From Alishewanella jeotgali KCTC 22429 (GTDB lineage Bacteria; Pseudomonadota; Gammaproteobacteria; Enterobacterales; Alteromonadaceae), in contig NZ_AHTH01000017.1 of assembly GCF_000245735.1 (NCBI RefSeq), positions 1-64,000 of the forward strand: a stretch of DNA of 64,000 nt. The letters run 5' to 3'. Below the pieces are notes generated by a model that did not search any database, was not told the origin of the DNA, and was given only the letters and a program-made list of their open reading frames with translations. This document shows positions 34,790 through 43,571 of the stretch, piece after piece; positions within the stretch are counted from its first letter, which is position 1, and each line of letters begins with the position of its first letter. Both the position numbers and the translations under genes were made by a program.

Positions 34790-36240
34790 AGGGCCATCTC
34801 CCGTTGCAGCTGCTGCACATAGGCGCGTTCGTCATAGTGCAGCGCAGTCTGGCCAATAATTTGCTCGGTTTCATGGCCCTTACCGGCAAGCAGCACTATG
34901 TCGCCAGCCTGAGCCTGTGCCACTGCTAACTTAATGGCAGAACGGCGATCCGGCTCCAGTACATAACAGTGATCATTACTAAAGCCGGCAGCGATATCCT
35001 GCAATATCTGCAGCGGATCTTCGGTACGCGGGTTATCCGAAGTCAGAATCACATGATCAGATAACAGCTCAGCAAGTTGCCCCATCAAAGGTCTCTTGCC
35101 TTTGTCGCGATCACCACCACAGCCAAAGACGGTCCACAGATGGTTACTGCAGTGGGCGCGCAGCGCCAGTAAGGTTTGCCGCAATGCATCCGGGGTATGG
35201 GCATAATCGACTACTACAGTGGCGCCGGTTTTAAACGGAAATTGCTCCATCCGCCCGGCGACAGCTTTCAGCTTGGCGGCTGCCTGTAACAGTGCGGCTA
35301 ATGGCTGCCCCAGCGCCTGCAGACAACGTATCGCCGCCAGCGCATTCTGCACATTAAATTCGCCTAGTAGCGGTAATTGCAACTGATAATGCACACCGTC
35401 AGCCTGTAGCTCGCAGTAAATGCCTTGCTCATTTGGCGCCGCGCACTGATAGGTCAGAGCGGCAGGGTCGTTACAGTCCGCGGTTTTGCCATAAGCAAAC
35501 ACCGGGATCTGGCAATTGGTGGCATAGATGCGACCGGTTTCATCAGACAGATTCAGCACCGCCAACCGGCTTTGCGCTTGTTGAAACAATAATGCTTTAG
35601 CCTCAGCATAGGCCTGCATACTACCGTGATAATCCAGATGATCCCGGCTCAGGTTAGTGAAGACGGCGGCCGCGAACTCCAGGCCGGCAACCCGCTGCTG
35701 CACTAAGGCATGAGATGACACCTCCATCGCCACCAGACATACACCACTGGCCAGCATTTCGGCGAAAATCCGCTGCAAATCAACAAAGTGCGGCGTGGTA
35801 TTTTTTAATGGCGTTAATTGCTGCCAGGAACCATAGCCGAGGGTACCGATAATGGCGCTTTTCAGTCCAAGCTGCTCTGCCAACTGCGCGATAAAACTGC
35901 AGACCGAGGACTTACCATTAGTGCCGGTCACTCCCACCAACGTCAGCTGTTGTTGCGGGTGACCATAGAAACTGGCTGCCAACTCGGGTAACACTGTATT
36001 CAGCTCGGGTAATACCTGAATCCGCGGATCGCTGTAACTACCGGTATGGGTAAGTACCAGGGCTGCGCCTTGTGCCAGCGCCTGACTGATAAAATGCTGA
36101 CCATCGGTATGGGTACCCGGCAGGGCAATAAAGACATCATTTGTTTGCACCTGACGGCTATCAATGCGCAAATCCGCCAGTGTGCACTCCGGCACCTGGG
36201 GGCACTGCGCTGCTAACCAGACTTTACTGTTAACCGGCAT
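34786..36240 (-). CDS. murE: UDP-MurNAc-Ala-Glu--meso-diaminopimelate ligase MurE
   Basis: A 484-residue Mur ligase that adds the third residue of the stem peptide. P-loop VGVTGTNGKSSVC (about residue 103); the DNPR motif in LTSDNPRTEDP predicts meso-diaminopimelate rather than lysine, as expected for a Gram-negative wall. Overlaps ftsI by 11 bases. Confidence 0.97.
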   Translation of the reverse strand: MPVNSKVWLAAQCPQVPECTLADLRIDSRQVQTNDVFIALPGTHTDGQHFISQALAQGAALVLTHTGSYSDPRIQVLPELNTVLPELAASFYGHPQQQLTLVGVTGTNGKSSVCSFIAQLAEQLGLKSAIIGTLGYGSWQQLTPLKNTTPHFVDLQRIFAEMLASGVCLVAMEVSSHALVQQRVAGLEFAAAVFTNLSRDHLDYHGSMQAYAEAKALLFQQAQSRLAVLNLSDETGRIYATNCQIPVFAYGKTADCNDPAALTYQCAAPNEQGIYCELQADGVHYQLQLPLLGEFNVQNALAAIRCLQALGQPLAALLQAAAKLKAVAGRMEQFPFKTGATVVVDYAHTPDALRQTLLALRAHCSNHLWTVFGCGGDRDKGKRPLMGQLAELLSDHVILTSDNPRTEDPLQILQDIAAGFSNDHCYVLEPDRRSAIKLAVAQAQAGDIVLLAGKGHETEQIIGQTALHYDERAYVQQLQREMAL

Positions 36241-37981
36241 TTTGTGTACTCCTTACGGCAGAGATCCTGGGCCGGCTTTGCGCATCCGGCGGTAAGTTCA
36301 GTAACTGCATGGCAGCACCCATAATCTGGGAAAATACCGGGGCCGCGATTTCACCACCGTGGTAGAAATCACCGGCCGGCTCGTTAATCACCACCACTGT
36401 TACCAAGCGTGGATTACTGATTGGGCCAACACCGGCAAAGGAGGCGATATAGTCATTACCGTAACCACCAGCGACGGCTTTACGGGCAGTACCGGTTTTG
36501 CCACCGACGCGGTAACCCGGAATTTGTGCCCGGGTTGCAGTGCCGCCGGGCGCAATACTGCTTTCCATCATTTCTAACATCGCCAGCGCATATTCTTGTT
36601 TTAATACCCGCTCACCTGGTTCAGGCTGCTCCACTTTGAGAATGCTCAGTGGCCGGTTGACCCCGCCATTGCCAATGGTGGCATAGGCTCTGGCCAGCTG
36701 TACTGCAGTGACGGATAAGCCATAGCCATAAGAGAAAGTAGCGCGTTCAAAATCAGACCAACGCTGACGGAAACTGAAAATACCGCTGCTCTCGCCGGTT
36801 AGGCCGGTGCCGGTATCCTGGCCCAGGCCCAGATTACTGTATAAGCCAATGACATTTTGATGCGGGATCTGTAACACCAGACGGGCCACGCCCATATTAC
36901 TGGACTTTTGAATGATACCGCCCAGGCTCAAGCTGCCATAGTTATTCGGATCCCGCACCCAGCTTCCGCCAATCCGCATTACGCCGGGGCTAACATCGAC
37001 CATGCTATCCAATTTGGCGTTGCCAAATTCCAGCGCACTGAGTACCGCCAGTGGTTTCATCGTAGAACCGGGCTCAAAGGTATCGGTGATGGCGCGATTG
37101 CGGAAACGATGCACCGGCGTATTGCGGCGGTTATTCGGGTTAAACGACGGGCTGTTGACCATCGCCAGGATCTCGCCGGTATGCACATCGACCACCACGG
37201 CAGAACCGGATGCCGCACCATGCGCCAGCACGGCTTTTTTCAGCTCGCGATAAGCGACCGCCTGGATCCGCTGATCGATACTCAGCACAACATCCGCCGG
37301 CTCCTGTGACGCCTCACGCTCCAGCACTTCAATTTCGCGGCCTTTGGCGTCTTTACGAAACACCTTGCGCCCCGCGGTACCGGTTAGTAAGTCGTTAAAC
37401 CGCTTCTCGATACCCTCAACACCGACATCGTCAATATTGGTAAAACCAATCAACTGCGCTGCAACTTCTCCCGCCGGATAAAAGCGCCGCGATTCCTGAC
37501 GGAAGTGAATTCCAGGCACCTTTAATTTGCGCACATACTCCACTACGGCAGGATTTACCTGACGCTGCAAATAGACAAAGCGCCGACTCGGGTTATCACC
37601 AATCCGCTGTAATAATTGTTGCGGCGTCATTTGCAGAATTTCAGCCAGCGCATGCCAGCGCCGTTCATCGGCTGCGGCATTGCGTTCGATCACTTCTTTC
37701 GGATCGGCCCAGATCGCCTCCACCGGCACGCTGACCGCTAACGCCTGGCCATGCCGATCCAGGATCATGCCGCGCATCACCTTGTCGGATTCAATCCGTA
37801 AGGTACGCAAATCGCCCTGAGTGACCAGCATGTCCGGCTCCAGCACCTGTAACCAGGCAGCCCGGGCAACCAGCGCCACAAAGACCGCGCTTAAGCTGAG
37901 CATCACAAAAGCAAACCGCCAACCCAACACTGTCGGCTGCTTCCTGGTTTTTGCCTGGGCTTTCGCTACGGGCCGCTTCAT
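36230..37981 (-). CDS. ftsI: Septal transpeptidase FtsI (PBP3)
   Basis: A 583-residue bitopic class B penicillin-binding protein that crosslinks septal peptidoglycan. One membrane segment near residues 22-42, a pedestal domain, then the transpeptidase domain with SxxK (STMK in FEPGSTMKPL, about residue 302), SSN (KSSNMG) and KTGT (VGGKTGTARK). Its stop overlaps the murE start and its start overlaps the ftsL stop. Confidence 0.97.
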   Translation of the reverse strand: MKRPVAKAQAKTRKQPTVLGWRFAFVMLSLSAVFVALVARAAWLQVLEPDMLVTQGDLRTLRIESDKVMRGMILDRHGQALAVSVPVEAIWADPKEVIERNAAADERRWHALAEILQMTPQQLLQRIGDNPSRRFVYLQRQVNPAVVEYVRKLKVPGIHFRQESRRFYPAGEVAAQLIGFTNIDDVGVEGIEKRFNDLLTGTAGRKVFRKDAKGREIEVLEREASQEPADVVLSIDQRIQAVAYRELKKAVLAHGAASGSAVVVDVHTGEILAMVNSPSFNPNNRRNTPVHRFRNRAITDTFEPGSTMKPLAVLSALEFGNAKLDSMVDVSPGVMRIGGSWVRDPNNYGSLSLGGIIQKSSNMGVARLVLQIPHQNVIGLYSNLGLGQDTGTGLTGESSGIFSFRQRWSDFERATFSYGYGLSVTAVQLARAYATIGNGGVNRPLSILKVEQPEPGERVLKQEYALAMLEMMESSIAPGGTATRAQIPGYRVGGKTGTARKAVAGGYGNDYIASFAGVGPISNPRLVTVVVINEPAGDFYHGGEIAAPVFSQIMGAAMQLLNLPPDAQSRPRISAVRSTQNAG

Positions 37982-38286
37982 GGTTGCCTCACCGTGATAT
38001 CCCGATTGCCGCTCGGTCTTTCCATATTCAGTTGCCGGCGGGCAATTTCTTCCACCCGGCTATGCTCGGCCAGCGCCCGCTGCTCCAGCAACAGGTTGCG
38101 CCACTCGGTATCCAGCTGATCACGCTGCTGGTAATTCTGATCCTGCTGGATCGTTAATTGCCGGTTTAAATGCGCCATCTGCACCACGGCCAGGCCGGTT
38201 AACACACAAGCCAATAACAACAACAGCACCAGCTTGCGCTGCTGCCATTGTTGTCTGATTTGAGTAGATAACCGGATCTCGCTCAT
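37978..38286 (-). CDS. ftsL: Cell division protein FtsL
   Basis: A 102-residue bitopic protein: basic N-terminus, a membrane segment (KLVLLLLLACVLTGLAVVQM, about 18-37), then a coiled coil (LNRQLTIQQDQNYQQRDQLDTEW), and the RRQLNMERPS element found in FtsL. Part of the FtsQLB complex that activates FtsWI. Confidence 0.93.
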   Translation of the reverse strand: MSEIRLSTQIRQQWQQRKLVLLLLLACVLTGLAVVQMAHLNRQLTIQQDQNYQQRDQLDTEWRNLLLEQRALAEHSRVEEIARRQLNMERPSGNRDITVRQP

Positions 38287-39224
38287 CAGCCAGTCCTCTC
38301 AGCGATCCGTAGCACCGCACTACGGGCGCGCGGGTTGACCGCCAATTCAGCATCAGATGGCATGATGGCCTTGCCGATCAGTTTTAAAGGCACCTCTTGT
38401 TGCAGCTGGGCATTCGTCAGCGGCAAACCACGCGGTACCGCTTCAGGCTTGGAATGACGCCGCATAAACTGTTTCACCAGCCGATCCTCCAGCGAGTGAA
38501 AGCTAATAACACACAGGCGGCCACCGGGCTTTAGTGCCGCCATAGCGCCCTGCAGTGCCAGGTTCACTTGCTCCAGCTCACTGTTGATATAGATGCGGAT
38601 AGCCTGAAAGCTGCGGGTAGCCGGGTGCTTTTTCTCTTTGGCACTTTTGGGAACCGCGCGGCTAATCAGGTCAGCCAGCTGGCCGGTACGGGTTAACGGC
38701 TGCTCGGCGCGGCTATTAACAATGCTGTTGGCAATGCGCCAGGCAAACTTTTCTTCGCCATATTCACGCAACACAAAACTGATATCTTCAACATCAGCAC
38801 TGGCTAACCACTCGGCGGCTGACAAACCACTGGTCGGATCCATTCGCATATCCAGTGGACCGTCACGCATAAAACTAAAACCACGCTCGGCTTCATCCAG
38901 TTGTGGGGAAGAAACGCCAAGATCCAATAAAATACCGTCAATTTTGCCAAAAATAGCCAGAGATTCGGCAATGTTCGCCAGGGCGGCAAAGGGGCTGTGG
39001 GTGATATGAAAACGCGCATCAGCTTGCAGTGGGGCTGCGGCAGCGATGGCGGCAGGATCGCGATCTATGGCATACAGCCGGCCTTGCGGGCCCAGCTGTT
39101 TCAGGATTTCCCGGCTGTGACCACCGCGGCCGAAGGTGCCATCCAGATAGATGCCGTCAGCCTTGATCGCCAGGCCTGTCAACGTTTCCGCCAACAGTAC
39201 CGAAATATGCTCAGTTGTGGTCAT
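38286..39224 (-). CDS. rsmH: 16S rRNA m4C1402 methyltransferase RsmH (MraW)
   Basis: A 312-residue SAM-dependent enzyme that N4-methylates C1402 in the ribosomal P site. [13 protein letters not shown] and [13 protein letters not shown] near the start, [12 protein letters not shown], and [15 protein letters not shown] near the C-terminus are diagnostic. It starts right after the mraZ stop and shares one base with the ftsL start. Confidence 0.97.
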   Translation of the reverse strand: MTTTEHISVLLAETLTGLAIKADGIYLDGTFGRGGHSREILKQLGPQGRLYAIDRDPAAIAAAAPLQADARFHITHSPFAALANIAESLAIFGKIDGILLDLGVSSPQLDEAERGFSFMRDGPLDMRMDPTSGLSAAEWLASADVEDISFVLREYGEEKFAWRIANSIVNSRAEQPLTRTGQLADLISRAVPKSAKEKKHPATRSFQAIRIYINSELEQVNLALQGAMAALKPGGRLCVISFHSLEDRLVKQFMRRHSKPEAVPRGLPLTNAQLQQEVPLKLIGKAIMPSDAELAVNPRARSAVLRIAERTG

Positions 39225-39689
39225 TTACAGTACAAAATCCTGTAAGCGTTCGGATAACTCCACCGAGCCAGCTTGCGCCTGTTCCAGCTCAATATCAGCG
39301 GCCAGACGGTCTTGCCAGGTGGTTTCATCCCAGATTTCAAATTTATTGAGTTGGCCCACCAAACGGATATTTTTGCCCAGGCTGGCATGCTGCCTTAAAA
39401 AGGCTGGCAGCAGGATCCGGCCGCTTTTATCCATATCGCATTCGGTGGCGTTACCCAGCAAAATGCGCTGTAAACGGCGCTCCTGCGGGTTCAAACTGGA
39501 GAGTGACTGCAATTTTTCTTCGATTTCTTCCCACTCTGCCAGCGGAAACAGTAATAAACAGGGATCATGCAGGTCGATGGTACAGATCAATTGCCCCTGA
39601 TTTTCAGACAAAAGGCGGTCGCGGTAACGCGCTGGCAGCGCTAACCGGCCCTTGTCATCTAATGTCAGTGTGAATGATCCACGAAACAT
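39225..39689 (-). CDS. mraZ: Transcriptional regulator MraZ
   Basis: A 154-residue protein with two AbrB-like repeats: FTLTDDDKGRLA-type sequence near residue 6 ([17 protein letters not shown]) and [14 protein letters not shown] near residue 88. MraZ forms a ring and represses the dcw operon by binding TGGG repeats upstream of its own gene; such repeats are present at 39785-39818. First gene of the cluster. Confidence 0.96.
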   Translation of the reverse strand: MFRGSFTLTLDDKGRLALPARYRDRLLSENQGQLICTIDLHDPCLLLFPLAEWEEIEEKLQSLSSLNPQERRLQRILLGNATECDMDKSGRILLPAFLRQHASLGKNIRLVGQLNKFEIWDETTWQDRLAADIELEQAQAGSVELSERLQDFVL

Positions 39690-39784
39690 CGTTGTTTGCC
39701 TGTATTAAGTGTTAACGGTCGTTAAAGTGGCGCTCAATGGCGTGGCAGTGACACCTTAGTTATCGCACTAAGCGCGTTCTGCAC

Positions 39785-39818
39785 TCCAAAATGATCCACA
39801 ATTACCCACTTATCCCCA
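39785..39818 (-). promoter_or_regulatory. MraZ box with four 10-bp-phased repeats
   Basis: On the minus strand TGGG, TGGG, TGGA and TGGA begin exactly 10 bases apart (plus-strand CCCA or TCCA at 39815, 39805, 39795 and 39785). They start about 96 bases upstream of the mraZ ATG. This matches the known MraZ operator type (TGGG repeats spaced by one helical turn). The last two have A instead of the final G. Confidence 0.85.
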
Positions 39819-39975
39819 CAATGAGACAGTTTAGGGTGCCACTTCGGCACCTGTCAAGGTAAAAACAGCATCACAGATCGAATAAGATCCCGCTAATTTC
39901 GCGGCTTGGAGGAAGTAAATGATTTAGTGGGAAATTAAATCGCTGCGGCAACGGAATAGTGAAACTTGCTATTGC

Positions 39976-39990
39976 GGAATAAATTATTCA
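39976..39990. promoter_or_regulatory. Palindrome upstream of the MurR/RpiR gene, probable operator
   Basis: GGAATAAATTATTCA, containing a perfect GAATAA-A-TTATTC. It matches the palindrome at 43399-43413 at 12 of 15 positions. It lies 34 to 49 bases upstream of the regulator's candidate starts. Together the two suggest a common operator for autoregulation and control of the nearby operon. Confidence 0.6.
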
Positions 39991-40039
39991 ATATAAAACC
40001 TCTGTCCAGACTGGCCAGCACATTATGAGGCGCCACCCG

Positions 40040-40885
40040 ATGCTTAGTCTGTTGAAAATAAAAGGAATGTTAGACCAACTTTCTGCCAGCGAGCGTAAGT
40101 TGGCAGACTTTATTCTGGATAACTCCAACCTGTTACGTGACTATTCGTCACAGCAACTGGCGGATGCGGTTGGGATCAGCCAGTCCAGCGTGGTGAAATT
40201 TTGCCAGAAACTGGGTTATAAAGGCTACCCCGATCTAAAGCTGGCGATCACGGAAGCGGTGGTCACTGCCACCACCCTGCAACGGGAAGCACCGGAAAAT
40301 AATGCTGAACTCAGTGGCCTGGCGCAGTTAGCGGAGCAACTGCAGCAGAGTTTATGGCAAGGCCTGCGCGGCTTGCTGACCATCAACCCGGAAAGCCGGC
40401 TGCAGCAAGCGGCCAAGTTGTTACAACAAGCCCGGCAAATTCTGTTGGCTGGCAGTGCGCATTCCGCGGTAGTCGCGGCTGATATGCAAAGCCGCTTACT
40501 GGAGCTGGGTAAACTGGCGCTGTTTCACAGTGATCCGGCGGTCAGTTTACAATTGGCCCGCACCCTGCCCGAGGGCAGTATCGTACTGCTGATTTCTGAT
40601 AGTGGTGAGAATGCAGATTTACTGCGGCTGGAGAAATATGCCAAACGCCGGCAATTGCAGATCATCTCCCTGACACGTTTTCAAACCAGTGCGCAAAGTG
40701 CGGTGGCTGACGTGACCTTATTTACATTGGATACCGCAACCGATGAACATTTGGCGCGGCTGGTCACCCAGCAAGCACAGCAGCATCTGTGTCATTTACT
40801 CTATTTGTTACTCTGCCAAAGCCCCAGTTACCGCCAGCATATTACAGAGCACAATAAATTGCTGGCGTTGCTGGAAAAGAGTTAG
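40040..40885 (+). CDS. MurR/RpiR family transcriptional regulator
   Basis: A 281-residue regulator: an N-terminal HTH_6 domain (MLSLLKIKGMLDQLSASERKLADFIL ... VGISQSSVVKFCQKLGYKGYPDLKLAI) and a C-terminal SIS sugar-phosphate-binding domain (about 120-250, with ILLAGSAHSAVVAADMQSRL and VLLISDSGEN). MurR senses MurNAc-6-P in E. coli. The start at 40040 fits the family and has GAGG 9 bases upstream; a start at 40025 is possible. It converges on the epimerase gene, the stop codons overlapping. The neighbours suggest a murein-related signal, but the ligand is unknown. Confidence 0.85.
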   Translation: MLSLLKIKGMLDQLSASERKLADFILDNSNLLRDYSSQQLADAVGISQSSVVKFCQKLGYKGYPDLKLAITEAVVTATTLQREAPENNAELSGLAQLAEQLQQSLWQGLRGLLTINPESRLQQAAKLLQQARQILLAGSAHSAVVAADMQSRLLELGKLALFHSDPAVSLQLARTLPEGSIVLLISDSGENADLLRLEKYAKRRQLQIISLTRFQTSAQSAVADVTLFTLDTATDEHLARLVTQQAQQHLCHLLYLLLCQSPSYRQHITEHNKLLALLEKS

Positions 40886-41976
40886 TTTAACCACTCCAGG
40901 CCATCAATCGCAGTCACGCCCAGACCCGGCGCATCACCTATGGTGATATCCGGGCCGTTAAAGTTCACACTGCAATGCACCGGATTAAAGGCACAGAGCG
41001 AGGGCCCATCCAGATCGACCTTGGTAATCACATCAGCTTTCGCCACCGCAACATGTACCGCCGCTGCGACACTAATACTGCTTTCCAGCATACAGCCAAT
41101 CATGCACTGCATATCGTAGAAGGAGCAAATATCGGCGATCTTAATGGCGTTGGAGATACCACCGGTTTTCATCAGCTTAATATTGATAATATCGGCGGCC
41201 CGCATCTTGATAAGCTCAATCACCTCGCGCGGGCCAAAGCTGCTTTCATCGGCCATCACCGGCGTATGTACCCGCTCGGTAATATATTTCAGTCCTTCCA
41301 GATCGTAATATTTAACCGGCTGCTCCACCAGCTCCAGCCGCACCCCGGCATCCTCCAGCTTATGCAGCGCATAGACAGCTTCCTTGGCAGTCCAGCCCTG
41401 ATTGGCATCCAGCCGGATCAAGGCTTTGCCGGCCACCGCGTTATAAATGGCTTTTACCCGCTCTATATCGACGCCAATATCCTTACCCACCTTAACTTTC
41501 AGGGTTTCAAAGCCATTGGCGACCGCATCCAGTGAATCCGCGACCATCTTATCAATGTAATCGACACTGATGGTAATGTCGGTGGTCAGCCGCGGCACGC
41601 CACCGCCGAGCACCTTATACAGTGGCGCCTGATAGGATTGCGCGAACAAATCATACACCGCCATCTCAACAGCCGCCTTGGCGCTGTAATTTTTCATAAT
41701 ACAGCCTTGGATCAGCCGGATAATGTGATTTAAATCACTAATCTCCTGCCCCAACAGCTTGGGTTTGATCACGGTACGGATCGCTTCGATGATGGAGCCA
41801 TGAATATCACCGGTGATCACCGCCGTTGCCGGTGCCTCTCCATAGCCCAGATGGCCGGTATCGGTTTCTACCACCACCACCACATCTTCAATCTGATTCA
41901 CTGTCCGCAATGCCGTTTTGAATGGCGTCTTTAGCGGCACCCGTAGCATGCCCAGCCGGATATCGGTAATTTTCAT
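40882..41976 (-). CDS. L-Ala-D/L-Glu (dipeptide) epimerase
   Basis: A 364-residue enolase-superfamily enzyme of the muconate cycloisomerase subgroup. The catalytic set is visible: LKVKVG (second Lys as base), RLDANQGW, LVEQPV, VMADES (metal ligands) and INIKLMKTGG (other Lys). YcjG of E. coli and YkfB of Bacillus epimerise L-Ala-D-Glu from murein to L-Ala-L-Glu. The ATG at 41976 follows GAGGTG. It is downstream of the NlpC/P60 gene (11-base gap), an arrangement like ykfB-ykfC. Substrate preference is inferred. Confidence 0.87.
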   Translation of the reverse strand: MKITDIRLGMLRVPLKTPFKTALRTVNQIEDVVVVVETDTGHLGYGEAPATAVITGDIHGSIIEAIRTVIKPKLLGQEISDLNHIIRLIQGCIMKNYSAKAAVEMAVYDLFAQSYQAPLYKVLGGGVPRLTTDITISVDYIDKMVADSLDAVANGFETLKVKVGKDIGVDIERVKAIYNAVAGKALIRLDANQGWTAKEAVYALHKLEDAGVRLELVEQPVKYYDLEGLKYITERVHTPVMADESSFGPREVIELIKMRAADIINIKLMKTGGISNAIKIADICSFYDMQCMIGCMLESSISVAAAVHVAVAKADVITKVDLDGPSLCAFNPVHCSVNFNGPDITIGDAPGLGVTAIDGLEWLN

Positions 41977-41987
41977 GCGCACCTCGG

Positions 41988-43385
41988 TTAACGCAGCGAT
42001 TTAATATTATACAGCCGGTGCAGATAACTCTGCTCTGCTGTCAGATAAAGCGGAGTCAGGGGTGTTACAGCCACTCCGTTCAAGGTACCGCGATAAAAAC
42101 GACCATCCTGTTGGTAATAGGCCAGATCAAATACCGAATGCAGCACAAAGGGCTCACCGCCACTTTCGCCCAGATAGATCATCACATGGCCGGGGCGATA
42201 CAGCAAATCACCGACCTGTGCTGACTTTAGCAACGCCAATTTGTCCGCCACCGGTAAATCTTCGGCAAAACGCCGGTTTTGCCCAAAGTCTCCATAACCT
42301 TGCTCACCGGAATTACGCGGCATCAGCAGACCAAAGGTACGGAACACATCGACCAGCAAGCCGGTACAATCAACACTGTTATAGTCATAGCCCCAGCCAT
42401 ATCGCTGCCCGAGGTATTTAAACGCCTGGCGCAGCAGCTGCTCTGTGGTGTATGGCAGGTAGCCCACCGACACGTCCTGGTTGCGCGCAATCAAGGCTGG
42501 CACCAGCTCTAGGTTGCCATCCGCGCCCCGTATGGGTAGCTGTACAATATAGCTGGCATGCGGATTCTGGCCATAAATACTGTGCCCCTGACTGGCGGCA
42601 GTTAGTAACGGTAGCCGCACCCCCATATCCAGTTGCAGCTCAGAAATAGCGGCCAGCTCAGGGTTGAAATTAGTGTGCGCTCTGGCGCCGGTGATTACCA
42701 GAAAGGGTTCAGCTGCGGCATAGGCTAATACCTGTTGCCTTTCGCCGATCGCGAGCGCTGAGGTTTCTACCCAGCCGGTGTAATGATAGTTCTGAACCAG
42801 TGACCATTGCTGGTCCGCGGTTTGGTGTAACACCGCCAGCGGCTCACCGACGAAGACGGCAGTTTCCTGCAGGCGGTTTAAATCCAGCGCCATGGCGTCA
42901 TTAAAGATCCGCAGTTTCGTCGGAAAGGCTAACAGCAAGCTGCGTCGGGTGACCAGGGCAAACCGCGTCGGATTAATCTCAGCAATGCCATCGCGATTCA
43001 GAGCAGCTTGCAGTGGCAACCAATCTGCTTCAACCAGCGCCCGGCCATCGGCGAAAAAGCGCGCACTGCCCGGAATACTGCTAACCTTATTCAACCGCTG
43101 TAACAACTGCTTGCGGGAATGGCTAAGCGGGATTTCGGCGATGGGTTGCATTTCTGGCTGCACGGCAAAGGTGCGCTGATTAAAAGCCTGGATTTGTTGC
43201 GCGTCGAGCAGTAGTTGCTGAGCTTCTGGCAGTTTCGTCAGCCAGTAGTCTGCGCTTAGATGCTGTCGCTGTAGTAGCGGAATGTCAGACTGCCAGTCCG
43301 GGGTTTGGGCACGGCCACTACCCGGCAACAATAATGGCAGCATCATCAGCCAAAAACAGGTGCTTACAGCCAGTATTCTGTTCAA
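41988..43385 (-). CDS. NlpC/P60 murein peptide endopeptidase with SH3 domains (YkfC-like)
   Basis: A 465-residue secreted protein: signal peptide (cleavage after GRA, about residue 26), an N-terminal region and two SH3-type segments (AVFVGEPLAVLHQTADQQWSLVQNYHYTGWV), then an NlpC/P60 domain with the catalytic Cys in VDCTGLLVDVF (about 339), His in PGHVMIYLG (about 400) and a third residue in FVLHSVFDL. This layout is that of YkfC, which cleaves the gamma-D-Glu-diaminopimelate bond of free murein peptides. Its product, L-Ala-D-Glu, is the substrate of the epimerase encoded next. Confidence 0.86.
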   Translation of the reverse strand: MNRILAVSTCFWLMMLPLLLPGSGRAQTPDWQSDIPLLQRQHLSADYWLTKLPEAQQLLLDAQQIQAFNQRTFAVQPEMQPIAEIPLSHSRKQLLQRLNKVSSIPGSARFFADGRALVEADWLPLQAALNRDGIAEINPTRFALVTRRSLLLAFPTKLRIFNDAMALDLNRLQETAVFVGEPLAVLHQTADQQWSLVQNYHYTGWVETSALAIGERQQVLAYAAAEPFLVITGARAHTNFNPELAAISELQLDMGVRLPLLTAASQGHSIYGQNPHASYIVQLPIRGADGNLELVPALIARNQDVSVGYLPYTTEQLLRQAFKYLGQRYGWGYDYNSVDCTGLLVDVFRTFGLLMPRNSGEQGYGDFGQNRRFAEDLPVADKLALLKSAQVGDLLYRPGHVMIYLGESGGEPFVLHSVFDLAYYQQDGRFYRGTLNGVAVTPLTPLYLTAEQSYLHRLYNIKSLR

Positions 43386-43398
43386 CCCAGACTCCGTC

Positions 43399-43443
43399 GG
43401 AATGAAATATTCCTGAATTTGTTATTTTTTAGCATAAATTATT
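43399..43443. promoter_or_regulatory. Operator region between the NlpC/P60 and TonB-receptor genes
   Basis: GGAATGAAATATTCC at 43399-43413 is an inverted repeat with 5-bp arms (GGAAT/ATTCC) and matches the site upstream of the MurR/RpiR gene at 12 of 15 positions. A second, weaker match, ATAAATTATT, is at 43434-43443. A regulator bound here could control both divergent genes. Confidence 0.55.
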
Positions 43444-43571
43444 TTCAAAACCAACAAAAGATTGCTATGTTAATTTTGTGCAGAAAATCTACATCCCTGC
43501 ACAGCGCCGCACGGCTAAGCAGCGTAACGATGAAATAATTATAAAGGGTGTAATATCCAGGAGAGATTGCA

